Below are positions 17,581-26,177 of a stretch of DNA of 64,000 nt, piece after piece. The DNA lies in NCBI GenBank assembly GCA_024684515.1, contig JAIKWS010000088.1, positions 1 through 64,000 of the forward strand, given 5' to 3'. The position numbers and the translations under genes were made by a program. This DNA is from Prevotella sp. (GTDB lineage: Bacteria; Bacteroidota; Bacteroidia; Bacteroidales; Bacteroidaceae). Every line of letters starts with the position of its first letter. The stretch's first letter is position 1. The notes below the pieces were generated by a model, which saw only the letters and a program-made list of their open reading frames with translations, was not told the origin of the DNA and did no database searches.

Positions 17581-17820
17581 ATATCGTTGAACAGAAATGT
17601 TGAGTTTTTTCTGTGTGGTGATAATAGCACCAACAATTCTCAAATAGCAGTATGTCACCACAGTTTATTACTAACATGTGGTTTCGTACCCTGACTGTTG
17701 CATATTGTAATTAAGATGAAGGCTCCTCTCTGCGAGAATTTCCTAAGAGTAGGAGCCAGATACTCGAGCAGGCAAAAGGAAGTCCCCACGGCATGTGACT
17801 TCGACTCGCTTTTCCTACGG

Positions 17821-18591
17821 CTATTGCTGCAGTTCCCTTAGCTGTTCGAGGGCTTCGTAGGCTGTGACATCCATGTGCGTTGGCGTGATGGCTACATATC
17901 CATGGTTCAGTGCCCAGTTGTCTGTATCCTCTGCCAGCGGCTCATCGTTCTGATAGTGGCCTACCATCCAGAAATAGTCGTAGCCCCGGGGGTGGTGGCA
18001 TCGAGTGACCTCTCTCGACCATGTGCCATGAGCCATCCGGCATATCTTGACGCCATTGAACTGTGCAGGTGCCTCGAGCAGCGGGAAGTTGATGTTGAGG
18101 CATACACCCTGTGGCAGGCCCTGACAGAGCACGTGGCGGGTGAAGCGCTCGATGTAGGGCCGCAGCGGTTCGAAGTCGGCATCCTCGCGATGGTCGCATA
18201 GAGAGTATGCCACGCTGGGAATATATTTCATGCATCCCTCCATGACGACTCCCATCGTGCCGCTGTAGTGTGTGTTCACCGATCCGTTGTCGCCATGATT
18301 GATGCCTCCCAGTACGATGTCTGGCTGTCTGGGCACCAGTTCGCTCAGAGCCAGCTTGACGCAGTCGACGGGTGTACCGTTGGATGACCATATCTGCACT
18401 CCCTGCTGCTGCTCCCTGAGTGTGAGCGTCAGCGGTGTTGTGGCAGAGAAGGCACAGGCGAAGCCCGATCGCGGTCCTTCAGGAGCACATACGATGATGT
18501 CGGCCATCGGTTGTACCATATCCACGAGGCAACGAAGGCCTTTGGCATTGTAGCCGTCGTCGTTAGAAATGAGTATAAGTGGTTTCTGCAT
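17821..18591 (-). CDS. surE: 5'-nucleotidase SurE
   Basis: The product is 256 aa. The N terminus ILISNDDGYNAKG carries the metal-binding Asp pair, and LGGINHGDN (about 91) and HYSGTMGVVMEG (about 104) complete the SurE signature. SurE removes phosphate from nucleoside 5'- and 3'-monophosphates in the cytoplasm. The start is ATG 18591 (MQKPLILISNDDG). A ten-residue longer frame would begin at TTG 18621, which is inside the -7 box. It is divergent from parA, with lpxB, its frequent neighbour in Bacteroidales, about 9.8 kb away. Confidence 0.94.
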   Translation of the reverse strand: MQKPLILISNDDGYNAKGLRCLVDMVQPMADIIVCAPEGPRSGFACAFSATTPLTLTLREQQQGVQIWSSNGTPVDCVKLALSELVPRQPDIVLGGINHGDNGSVNTHYSGTMGVVMEGCMKYIPSVAYSLCDHREDADFEPLRPYIERFTRHVLCQGLPQGVCLNINFPLLEAPAQFNGVKICRMAHGTWSREVTRCHHPRGYDYFWMVGHYQNDEPLAEDTDNWALNHGYVAITPTHMDVTAYEALEQLRELQQ

Positions 18592-18618
18592 GAGTGTCAA
18601 TGTGTGTTTTTTGTTGTG

Positions 18619-18650
18619 CAAAGTTACTGCTTTTTCGTAAGACGGCCAAA
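18619..18650 (-). promoter_or_regulatory. Promoter for surE
   Basis: Minus-strand -7 TAACTTTG is at 18626-18619 and -33 TTTG at 18650-18647, 20 bp apart. It fixes the surE start downstream at 18591. Confidence 0.72.
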
Positions 18651-18722
18651 AGAATAGGTCAAGAATGTGTGCAAAAATACTTAAATTGTACGAGAAATGC
18701 AGGATGTTTCACAGAAAATGTG

Positions 18723-18730
18723 TATCTTTG
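18723..18730 (+). promoter_or_regulatory. -7 box for the parA operon
   Basis: TATCTTTG is at 18723-18730, followed by the purine-rich AAAAGGAAAAAAG before ATG 18761. The -33 box is weak. Confidence 0.62.
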
Positions 18731-18760
18731 CAGTTCAATTCAAAAGGAAAAAAGATTGAA

Positions 18761-19525
18761 ATGGGAAAAATCATTGCGTTAGCTAATCAGAAAGGCGGTG
18801 TGGGCAAGACCACGACGACCATCAATCTGGCAGCGTCGCTAGCAACGCTGGAGAAGAATGTGCTGGTAGTGGATGCAGATCCGCAGGCCAATGCCTCGAG
18901 TGGCCTTGGTGTGAATATCCAGGAGATAGACTGTTCTCTCTACGAGTGTATCATTGATAAAGTAGATGTTCGCGAGGCTATCTATACCACCGACATCGAG
19001 GGCCTGGACATCATACCCAGTCATATCGACCTGGTAGGAGCAGAGATTGAGATGCTGAACCGGGACAACCGCGAGCGAGTCATCAAGAATTTGCTGACTC
19101 CCATCCGGAATGATTATGACTATATTCTCATCGACTCATCGCCATCGCTGGGTCTGATCACGGTAAATTCGCTGACAGCTGCCGACTCTGTCATTATTCC
19201 TGTGCAGTGTGAGTATTTTGCCCTTGAGGGCATCACCAAGTTGTTGAACACCATTAAGATAGTGAAGTCGAAGCTGAACACGAAGCTGGAGATAGAAGGC
19301 TTCCTGCTGACGATGTACGACTCGCGTCTCCGTCTGGCCAACCAGATCTACGACGAGGTGAAGCGCCACTTCCAGGAGCTGGTGTTCAAGACCGTCATCC
19401 AGCGTAATGTGAAACTGAGCGAGAGTCCCAGTCATGGACTTCCTGTGATTCTATATGATGCCGATTCTACGGGAAGCAAGAACTATCTGGCACTGGCGAA
19501 GGAGATTGTCTCGAAGAATTCGTAA
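18761..19525 (+). CDS. parA: Chromosome partitioning ATPase ParA (Soj)
   Basis: The product is 254 aa. The deviant Walker A KGGVGKTTT lies at residues 11-19, Walker A' (VVDADPQANASSGLG) near 38, and a Walker B-type IDSSPSLGLIT near 125. It is a ParA-type ATPase that segregates replication origins with ParB. The start is the ATG at 18761 with a purine-rich leader; an upstream in-frame ATG at 18665 precedes the promoter box and is not used in this model. It is the first gene of parA-parB-DUF5683-mltD-rel on one strand. Confidence 0.95.
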   Translation: MGKIIALANQKGGVGKTTTTINLAASLATLEKNVLVVDADPQANASSGLGVNIQEIDCSLYECIIDKVDVREAIYTTDIEGLDIIPSHIDLVGAEIEMLNRDNRERVIKNLLTPIRNDYDYILIDSSPSLGLITVNSLTAADSVIIPVQCEYFALEGITKLLNTIKIVKSKLNTKLEIEGFLLTMYDSRLRLANQIYDEVKRHFQELVFKTVIQRNVKLSESPSHGLPVILYDADSTGSKNYLALAKEIVSKNS

Positions 19526-19546
19526 TTTCCCCCACACCGACAGATT

Positions 19547-20464
19547 ATGGCAGTAAGAAAGAAATACGACAAGAGCGTGCTTGGCCGAGGCCTTGACGAC
19601 ATCGGAACAGGCCGTGGCCTGGATGCGCTGATTGATACTAGTGACGTGAGGACGCAGGGCTCTTCGAACCTGAACGAGATACCCATCGAGCAGATAGAGC
19701 CCAATCCCGAACAGCCACGCAGGGAATTTGACGAGACGGCCATGCAGGAGCTGGCCAATAGTATTCAGACAATGGGCATCATCGCACCTATCACGCTGCG
19801 ACAGGTGGCCTCCGACCGTTATCAGATCATTGCCGGTGAGCGCCGGTGGAGAGCATCGCAGCGGGCAGGACTGAAGACCATCCCGGCATATATCCGCACG
19901 GTGGAGGACGAGAACGTGATGGAGCTGGCACTGGTGGAGAACATACAGCGTGAGGACCTGAACGCCATCGAGATAGCACTGGCCTACGAGCATCTGGCAG
20001 AGACGACGGGCATGACGCAGGAGAAGATCAGCGAGCGTGTGGGCAAGAGCCGTACTGCTGTGACCAACTATATGCGGCTGCTGAAGCTGCCGGCACAGAT
20101 ACAGATGTCGCTCAAGAACCACGAGATAGACATGGGACATGCTCGTGCGCTGCTGGCACTTGACTCGCCATCGCTGCAGCTGAAGCTCTTTCGCGACGTG
20201 CTGAAGAACCAGTACTCCGTCCGGAAGGTTGAGGAGATGGTGCAGATGCTGAAACAGGGTGAGGATGTGCAGACCGCCAAGAAAAGGCTCACCGCGAAGG
20301 CACAGATGCCACAGGAGATGGTGGAGGCACGCCAGCAGCTGGCTGACAAACTGCAGGCAAAGGTACAGCTGAGCTGCTCCTCAGGTGGCAAGGGACGCAT
20401 CACCATATCCTTTGCCGATGCCGACGAGCTGTCTCGTATCATGAGCCTGATAGGCAAGAAATGA
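19547..20464 (+). CDS. parB: Chromosome partitioning protein ParB
   Basis: The product is 305 aa. The start KSVLGRGLDDI is the usual ParA-stimulating tail. The CTP-binding region includes EQPRREFDE and GERRWRASQRAGL (about 90-105), followed by ENIQREDLNAIE (about 125) and the helix-turn-helix TQEKISERVGKSRTAVTNYM (about 150). ParB binds parS and slides as a CTP-dependent clamp. It lies 21 bp after parA. I see no parS site (TGTTNCACGTGAAACA) in the window. Confidence 0.95.
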   Translation: MAVRKKYDKSVLGRGLDDIGTGRGLDALIDTSDVRTQGSSNLNEIPIEQIEPNPEQPRREFDETAMQELANSIQTMGIIAPITLRQVASDRYQIIAGERRWRASQRAGLKTIPAYIRTVEDENVMELALVENIQREDLNAIEIALAYEHLAETTGMTQEKISERVGKSRTAVTNYMRLLKLPAQIQMSLKNHEIDMGHARALLALDSPSLQLKLFRDVLKNQYSVRKVEEMVQMLKQGEDVQTAKKRLTAKAQMPQEMVEARQQLADKLQAKVQLSCSSGGKGRITISFADADELSRIMSLIGKK

Positions 20465-20482
20465 ATCAACCGTAAAGGAGGA

Positions 20483-21235
20483 ATGATTGTGACGAACCAC
20501 AGGAACAGACATGCTGCGCGTACACTGAGAATGCTGCTGATAAGTATCGTCAGCATGTTGCCGTTTGCTAGTTCGTCAGCACAGACAGAACTGTCCGACT
20601 CAATCGTCATGGCTATCGACTCTATGTATAATGCTATGCCGCAAGACTCGTTGTTCCATCCTGTGCAGGAGATCAATACAGCCATCGTGGCAGAGAAGCC
20701 GACAGCACAGAAACGTGACTGGGACAACTGGCGTCCAGATCCCCAGCGTGCGCTGTGGCTGGCACTGGTCATTCCTGGTGGCGGACAGATCTACAATCGC
20801 AAGTACTGGAAACTGCCCATCGTCTATGGAGGCTTCGTAGGCTGTATCTATGCCATGCGCTGGAACAATATGATGTACAAGGACTATGCGCAGGCCTATC
20901 TCGACATCATGGATGATGATCCAGGCACGGCCAGCTATAACAAGTTCCTTCACCTGGGCCGTCAGATAGACTCATCGAACGAAGACCGATATAAGAACAT
21001 TTTCAAGAAGCGTAAGGACCGCTATCGCCGTTATCGCGACCTGAGCTTCTTCGTGATGGTTGGCGTCTATGCCGTGTCGGTAATTGATGCCTATGTGGAT
21101 GCCGAGCTGTCGGCCTTTGACCTGTCGAAGGACCTTTCGCTGAAGGTTCGCCCCACCTTCATCGGCAATGGTTCTGCATCGCTGAATCCGCTGACAGCAG
21201 CCTCGCTAGGCGTGAACTGCAGCATAAACTTTTAA
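20483..21235 (+). CDS. DUF5683 domain membrane protein
   Basis: The product is 250 aa with an N-terminal signal or anchor (about 15-33). The DUF5683 core, DPQRALWLALVIPGGGQIYN (about 92), is followed by one hydrophobic hairpin, a charged linker with KKRKDRYRRYRD (about 175-186) and a second hydrophobic segment (FFVMVGVYAVSVIDAYVDA). In Bacteroidetes this gene often sits between parB and mltD, as here, but no function is established. A link to envelope growth is inference from position only. Spacing is 18 bp on each side, so it is in the par operon. Confidence 0.85.
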   Translation: MIVTNHRNRHAARTLRMLLISIVSMLPFASSSAQTELSDSIVMAIDSMYNAMPQDSLFHPVQEINTAIVAEKPTAQKRDWDNWRPDPQRALWLALVIPGGGQIYNRKYWKLPIVYGGFVGCIYAMRWNNMMYKDYAQAYLDIMDDDPGTASYNKFLHLGRQIDSSNEDRYKNIFKKRKDRYRRYRDLSFFVMVGVYAVSVIDAYVDAELSAFDLSKDLSLKVRPTFIGNGSASLNPLTAASLGVNCSINF

Positions 21236-21253
21236 GAAAGACAACCTAGAAAT

Positions 21254-22579
21254 ATGAAGAAGACAAACATTCTATTATTATTGACATTGCTGCCCCTGAG
21301 CACCTGGGCACAGACAGAAGTGACGGATATTGATGACGAAGAGAACGGTGTTGAGGTCGTCGAAGAAGACGAGATTCAGGACGGTACCACCTTTGATTTC
21401 CCTGAGGCGCTGTCAGACGCCAGCATCGACAGTCTGATGAGCCAGTATATGGCCAAGACCTATCTTCAGGCCGATACCGACTGCCAGATGCTGAGCGAGA
21501 ACCCGTCTTTCGACCGTGAAGTGTATATCGACCGTCTGCGTCGCATGCCTACCGTGATGGAGATGGTCTATAATGACGTTGTGCGCTCGTGTATCGACCG
21601 CTATATGGTTCGTCTGCGCAGGCAGGTGAGCTATATGCTCGGTGCCTCCAATTTCTATATGCCCATCTTCGAACAGGCCCTTGATGCCTATCAGTTGCCA
21701 TTGGAACTGAAATATCTGCCCATTATCGAATCGGCTCTGAATCCAACGGCCGTCTCGCGAGTGGGTGCAACAGGACTGTGGCAGTTCATGCTGAGCACGG
21801 GCAAAGCCTATGGTCTGGAAGTGACCTCGCTGAGTGACGATCGTCGCGACCCCGTGAAGTCGTCCTATGCCGCTGCACGCTTCCTTCGCGACCTATATAA
21901 TATCTTTGGCGACTGGAACCTGGTCATAGCAGCCTACAACTGCGGGCCAGAGAATATCAACCGAGCCATACGACGATCAGGCGGCAAGCGCGACTACTGG
22001 GAGATCTATCCCTACCTGCCCAAGGAGACACGTGGCTACGTCCCCGCATTCATCGCTGCCAACTATGCCATGACCTACTATTGCGAACATGGCATCTGTC
22101 CTATGACGAGTAGCCTGCCCGTCAAAACCGATACGGTGATGGTGACCCGCAATGTGACATTCCAGCAGATAGCCTCCGTCTGCAATCTCGACGTAGACAT
22201 GATCCGGTCGCTCAACCCCGTCTATCGTCGCGATATGGTGCCTGGCCTGTCGTCGCCATCAGTACTGCGTCTGCCTGTCGATGATGTGTCACGCTTCATA
22301 GACATGGAGGATTCGCTCTATGCTATGTCAGGACAGCAGCAAGTGAAGCGTGTTGAGATAGAGGTAGAAGAAAAGCCTGTGGTCACACAGAGACAGACAA
22401 GACAGAACACTCGCAACAATCGCAGAAACCAGACCCGGACGTCCTACGTCACGGTAAGAAGTGGCGATACCCTTGGAGCCATCGCACGTCGAAACGGTAC
22501 CACAGTGGCCAAGCTCAAACGTCTCAACGGCCTGCGTGGCGACAATATACGTGCCGGGAAGAAACTGCGAGTGAAGTAA
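21254..22579 (+). CDS. mltD: Membrane-bound lytic transglycosylase MltD-like
   Basis: The product is 441 aa with a signal peptide (about 1-19). An SLT-type domain (about 140-290) shows the catalytic Glu in YLPIIESALNP (about 158), GATGLWQFM (about 172) and AAYNCGPENINRAI (about 224). A C-terminal LysM module (about 396-440) starts with YVTVRSGDTLGAIARRNGT. It cleaves peptidoglycan to 1,6-anhydro products in the periplasm. The stretch at about 370-395 is basic and Gln/Arg/Asn-rich. It sits in the par-rel operon with 18 bp upstream spacing. Confidence 0.92.
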   Translation: MKKTNILLLLTLLPLSTWAQTEVTDIDDEENGVEVVEEDEIQDGTTFDFPEALSDASIDSLMSQYMAKTYLQADTDCQMLSENPSFDREVYIDRLRRMPTVMEMVYNDVVRSCIDRYMVRLRRQVSYMLGASNFYMPIFEQALDAYQLPLELKYLPIIESALNPTAVSRVGATGLWQFMLSTGKAYGLEVTSLSDDRRDPVKSSYAAARFLRDLYNIFGDWNLVIAAYNCGPENINRAIRRSGGKRDYWEIYPYLPKETRGYVPAFIAANYAMTYYCEHGICPMTSSLPVKTDTVMVTRNVTFQQIASVCNLDVDMIRSLNPVYRRDMVPGLSSPSVLRLPVDDVSRFIDMEDSLYAMSGQQQVKRVEIEVEEKPVVTQRQTRQNTRNNRRNQTRTSYVTVRSGDTLGAIARRNGTTVAKLKRLNGLRGDNIRAGKKLRVK

Positions 22580-22616
22580 ACATAGTTAGTGAAATCTTTT
22601 AACTGACATTTCTATA

Positions 22617-24884
22617 ATGAGCGATGATGAGATTAAACGTGAGGCTGATGACGAGAAAATGGTCAGCGATGCCTTTGAACAGCTTGTTAATGACTACTTG
22701 AAGTCCAGACACAGGAAGAAAGTAGATCTCATTACCAAAGCGTTCAACTTTGCACGTCAGGCACACAAGGGGGTCCGCCGACTCTCGGGTGAGCCATATA
22801 TCATGCATCCTATTGCCGTGGCCCAGATTGTGTGCTCAGAAATAGGACTAGGCTCTACCAGCATTTGCTCTGCCCTGCTCCACGATGTGGTCGAGGATAC
22901 CGACTACACGGTGGAGGACATAGAGAATATGTTCGGGGCGAAGATAGCACAGATTGTAGACGGACTGACAAAGATCAGTGGAGGCATCTTTGGCGAACAG
23001 GCCTCAGCACAGGCAGAGAACTTCAAGAAACTGCTGCTGACCATGAGTGAGGATATACGTGTCATCATCATCAAGATTGCGGACCGTCTGCATAACATGC
23101 GGACGCTGGAGTCACAGCCCGCCAACAAACAGTACAAGATAGCAGGCGAGACACTCTATATCTATGCTCCACTGGCTCACAGGCTGGGGCTCTACAAGAT
23201 CAAATCGGAACTGGAGAACCTGAGCTTCAGGTTCGAACACCCTGAGGAATACGGAAGCATCGTCAGACAGTTGCAGGAGACGCAGATATCACGACACCTG
23301 TCCTTCGAACAGTTTACGGAGCCAATAGAGCAGGCTCTGATGGCAATGGGCCTCGACTACGAGATACGCGAACGGGTGAAGACACCATATTCCATCTGGA
23401 ACAAGATGGAGAACAAGCATGTCACCTTCGACGAGATATATGACATCCTGGCCGTACGCATCATCTTCAAGCCCCGGAACCGTCAGGATGAGGTAGACGA
23501 CTGCTTCAAGATCTATACGGCATTGACGAAGATCTACCGCCGGCATCCCGATCGCCTGCGTGACTGGGTGACCAAGCCCAAGGCCAATGGCTATCAGGCG
23601 CTGCACGTGACGCTGATGTCGAAGCAAGGCCACTGGATAGAGGTGCAGATACGTTCCGACCGCATGGATGAGATAGCCGAACAGGGACTGGCAGCACACT
23701 GGAAATACAAGGAGGGAGGTGAGGAAATAACCGAGGACGAGACGGAGATGAATGAATGGCTGCATACCATCAAGGAAATCCTTGACGATCCCCAGCCAGA
23801 CGCGATGGACTTTCTCGATGCCATTAAACTGAATCTCTTTGCCAGTGAGATATTCGTCTTCACACCGAAGGGTGAGATCAAAACGATGCCTGCCAACTGT
23901 ACGGTGCTCGATTTTGCTTTCTCCATACATACCTTCCTGGGCTCGCATTGCATAGGTGCAAAGGTCAATCACAAGCTGGTGCCGCTGAGCCATCATCTGA
24001 GCAGTGGTGACCAGGTGGAAGTCCTCACCAGTAAATCCCAGCATGTGCAGCCTTCGTGGATCAACTTTGTATGTACAGCCAAGGCAAGGGCAAAGATACA
24101 GGCCATCCTGCGACGTGCTCAGCGTGAGGTGCAGAAGGTGGGTGAGGAAATGCTGACAGAATGGCTGCAGAAGAATGGTTTCGAGCCCTTGCTTCCTGTC
24201 ATCGACCAACTGGTGAAGTTCCATGAGGCCGGTAGCCGCGAGCAGTTCTATCAGGCCCTAGGCGAGAAGAGCATGCTGCTAGGAGATGCCGACATTGACG
24301 AGCTAAAGGGCAAGAACAAGAAGAAGAACGACAGTACGGGAGGTGGCTGGCGTAAGTTCGTGCCCTTCGTCAAGGCAAAGAAAACGGAAGAAGAGCATCA
24401 GCCGGAGCTGTTTGTCGTACCAGAGAAGTTCAATCGAAAGAAACCAATCTTCCTGAACGATGAGAATATCAAGCAGTTCCTCTTCCCTAATTGCTGCCAT
24501 CCTATACCTGGAGACGACGTGCTGGGATTCATAGACAATCAGAATCGCATAGAGATCCACAAGCGTGCCTGTCCGGTGGCCAATAAGCTGAAGGCTAGTT
24601 ATGGCAACCGCATTCTCGACGTGAAATGGGATATGCACAAGCGGTTGTTCTTCGATGCGACCATCCGTCTTGGCGGTATTGACAGAAGAGGACTCGTAAA
24701 CGAGGTGACACGTGTCATCAGCAACCAACTCAGCGTAGACATCCGAAAACTTACATTCAGTACCGATAACGGCATCTTCGATGGCAGCATTGAACTGCGT
24801 GTGCACGATAGAGAGGATGTCAAGGAAATCATTGATAAGCTCAAGGATGTTGACAATCTGAAAGAGATTTCACAAATCATATAG
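22617..24884 (+). CDS. rel: RelA/SpoT-family (p)ppGpp synthetase/hydrolase
   Basis: The product is 755 aa. The HD hydrolase domain has MHPIAVAQI (about 62), LLHDVVEDT (about 86) and ADRLHNMRTL (about 155), so the hydrolase site looks intact. The synthetase domain includes YDILAVRIIF (about 280) and GYQALHVTLM (about 325). A TGS domain is at about 411-475 and an ACT domain at about 680-755. It sets the alarmone level in starvation. Most Bacteroidales have one long bifunctional Rel, which fits. It is the last clear housekeeping gene of the par operon; a pectinesterase gene starts 15 bp later. Confidence 0.95.
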   Translation: MSDDEIKREADDEKMVSDAFEQLVNDYLKSRHRKKVDLITKAFNFARQAHKGVRRLSGEPYIMHPIAVAQIVCSEIGLGSTSICSALLHDVVEDTDYTVEDIENMFGAKIAQIVDGLTKISGGIFGEQASAQAENFKKLLLTMSEDIRVIIIKIADRLHNMRTLESQPANKQYKIAGETLYIYAPLAHRLGLYKIKSELENLSFRFEHPEEYGSIVRQLQETQISRHLSFEQFTEPIEQALMAMGLDYEIRERVKTPYSIWNKMENKHVTFDEIYDILAVRIIFKPRNRQDEVDDCFKIYTALTKIYRRHPDRLRDWVTKPKANGYQALHVTLMSKQGHWIEVQIRSDRMDEIAEQGLAAHWKYKEGGEEITEDETEMNEWLHTIKEILDDPQPDAMDFLDAIKLNLFASEIFVFTPKGEIKTMPANCTVLDFAFSIHTFLGSHCIGAKVNHKLVPLSHHLSSGDQVEVLTSKSQHVQPSWINFVCTAKARAKIQAILRRAQREVQKVGEEMLTEWLQKNGFEPLLPVIDQLVKFHEAGSREQFYQALGEKSMLLGDADIDELKGKNKKKNDSTGGGWRKFVPFVKAKKTEEEHQPELFVVPEKFNRKKPIFLNDENIKQFLFPNCCHPIPGDDVLGFIDNQNRIEIHKRACPVANKLKASYGNRILDVKWDMHKRLFFDATIRLGGIDRRGLVNEVTRVISNQLSVDIRKLTFSTDNGIFDGSIELRVHDREDVKEIIDKLKDVDNLKEISQII

Positions 24885-24899
24885 ACAAAACCTACCATC

Positions 24900-25901
24900 A
24901 TGACGAATAACTACAACCTAACGAAAAGAACGTGGACGCTGTGCCTGCTTTTCATTTCCTTTTTCCTCAGTGGGGCACAGGCAGCCTCGAAGTATGACAA
25001 TCCTGACACGATCGTAGTGGCTCGCGACGGCACGGGCGAGTTTCGTACGGTGGCCGAAGCCATCGAGGTGTGCAGGGCCTTTATGGACTATCATAAGGTA
25101 ATCTATGTAAAAAAAGGTACCTACAAGGAGAAAATCATCGTTCCGCAGTGGCTACAGCATATAGAGATATGTGGCGAGGATCGCGACCAGACTATCATCA
25201 CCTGGGACGACCATGCAAATATCCTCTATGCACCTACAGGTAAGGGCATGGGCACTTTCCGTACATATACCGTGCGGGTAGACGGCAACGATATCACTTT
25301 CAAGAATATCACCATCGAGAACAATGCGGCCCGGCTGGGACAGGCTGTGGCCCTGCATACACAGGGCGATCGTCTGCTTTTTGTCAACTGCCGTTTGCTG
25401 GGCAATCAGGATACTGTCTATACAGGCATGCCTGCCACACGTCTCTATTTCGAAGATTGTTATATCGAGGGTACCACAGACTTTATCTTCGGTCCTTCTA
25501 CAGCCTGGTTCGAACGCTGTCATATCCATTGTAAGTCCAATAGCTATATCACGGCAGCCTCTACCCCCAAGGATGTGAAATATGGCTATATTTTCAATAA
25601 TTGCCGGGTTACCATAGGCGATGGCGTGAGCAAGGTCTATCTAGGTCGTCCTTGGCGTGACTATGGCTATACGCTGTTCATGCATTGCCAGTTGCCTGCA
25701 CAGATAGCTCCCCAGGGATGGCATCACTGGCAGAAGGAGCGAGAGAAGACTGCACGCTATATGGAGTTCGAGAATAGTGGCGAGGGAGCCGCTATCGACC
25801 AACGGGTAGCATGGAGCCGTCAGCTCACAAAGAAGGAAGCCCGGGAAGTGACACTCGAAGACGTATTCCAGCGTGCAGACGGCTGGAATATCGGAAAGTA
25901 A
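24900..25901 (+). CDS. Pectin methylesterase (CE8)
   Basis: The product is 333 aa with a signal peptide (about 1-30). The right-handed beta-helix family motifs are all present: QAVALHTQGDR (about 147), GNQDTVYTG (about 168, catalytic Asp), TTDFIFG (about 193, nucleophile Asp) and YLGRPWRDYG (about 248, Arg). It removes methyl esters from homogalacturonan in the periplasm or outside the cell. It starts 15 bp after rel, so it may be read through from the par-rel operon; I see no promoter of its own. No other pectin gene is adjacent. A strong hairpin lies 22 bp after its stop. Confidence 0.93.
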   Translation: MTNNYNLTKRTWTLCLLFISFFLSGAQAASKYDNPDTIVVARDGTGEFRTVAEAIEVCRAFMDYHKVIYVKKGTYKEKIIVPQWLQHIEICGEDRDQTIITWDDHANILYAPTGKGMGTFRTYTVRVDGNDITFKNITIENNAARLGQAVALHTQGDRLLFVNCRLLGNQDTVYTGMPATRLYFEDCYIEGTTDFIFGPSTAWFERCHIHCKSNSYITAASTPKDVKYGYIFNNCRVTIGDGVSKVYLGRPWRDYGYTLFMHCQLPAQIAPQGWHHWQKEREKTARYMEFENSGEGAAIDQRVAWSRQLTKKEAREVTLEDVFQRADGWNIGK

Positions 25902-25923
25902 CAATAGGTTGGCATAACGGATT

Positions 25924-25971
25924 TTTTGCTGCCTAACTAGGAACATCTTATTTCCTAGTTAGGCAGCAAAA
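25924..25971. terminator. 20-bp perfect hairpin between convergent genes
   Basis: TTTTGCTGCCTAACTAGGAA (25924-25943) pairs perfectly with 25952-25971 across an 8-base loop. The arms start with T4 and end with A4, so it can serve both strands, ending the pectinesterase and the histidine-phosphatase transcripts. It contains the CCTAACTAGG / CCTAGTTAGG pair of the 22-bp repeat family. Confidence 0.8.
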
Positions 25972-26040
25972 CTTTTCCTCGTGAAGAAGAAAAAAGTGAC
26001 AAACGTGACAAATGACAATGTCATTTTCCGAGCTCCTAAA

Positions 26041-26105
26041 GTGGGTTACGGCTCGCTCATAGTGAGATTACGGCTCACTCCTAGTGGGATTACGGCTCGT
26101 ATTTC
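26041..26105. repeat. Three-unit array, about 22-bp period (GTGAGATTACGGCTCAC)
   Basis: GTGGG or GTGAG words start at 26041, 26062 and 26084. Each is followed by TTACGGCTC, making small hairpins. This is the same family as the six-unit array at 37292-37423. Confidence 0.75.
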
Positions 26106-26177
26106 TTTACATTTGTATGGGGCTTTACGTATGGGTTGCCAGATTGGTCTTCTCCAATAGGCAAGAAAGTTTTTGAA

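Larger units (their letters stand above)
17093..17820. other. Convergent intergenic region rich in repeats, 728 bp
   Basis: It lies between the 3' ends of purN and surE. It holds a compound palindromic element (17161-17308) and a six-unit 22-bp array (17450-17580), listed separately. The remaining 17590-17820 shows no gene or clear structure. Confidence 0.7.

Noticed and set aside
17360..17661. Protein of about 76-101 codons across the TTCCCAGGCAGGG array
   Set aside because: The reading frames on both strands translate only the tandem repeat and lack start signals.
18665..18760. Longer parA reading frame from 18665
   Set aside because: It begins upstream of the -7 box at 18723, and the conserved ParA N terminus starts at 18761.
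18600..20500. parS site near parA-parB
   Set aside because: I looked for TGTTNCACGTGAAACA-like sequence in this region and the window. Only isolated CACGTG words were seen.
23289..24224. A 311-codon minus-strand frame opposite rel
   Set aside because: It is antisense to a conserved part of rel and has no recognisable motif.
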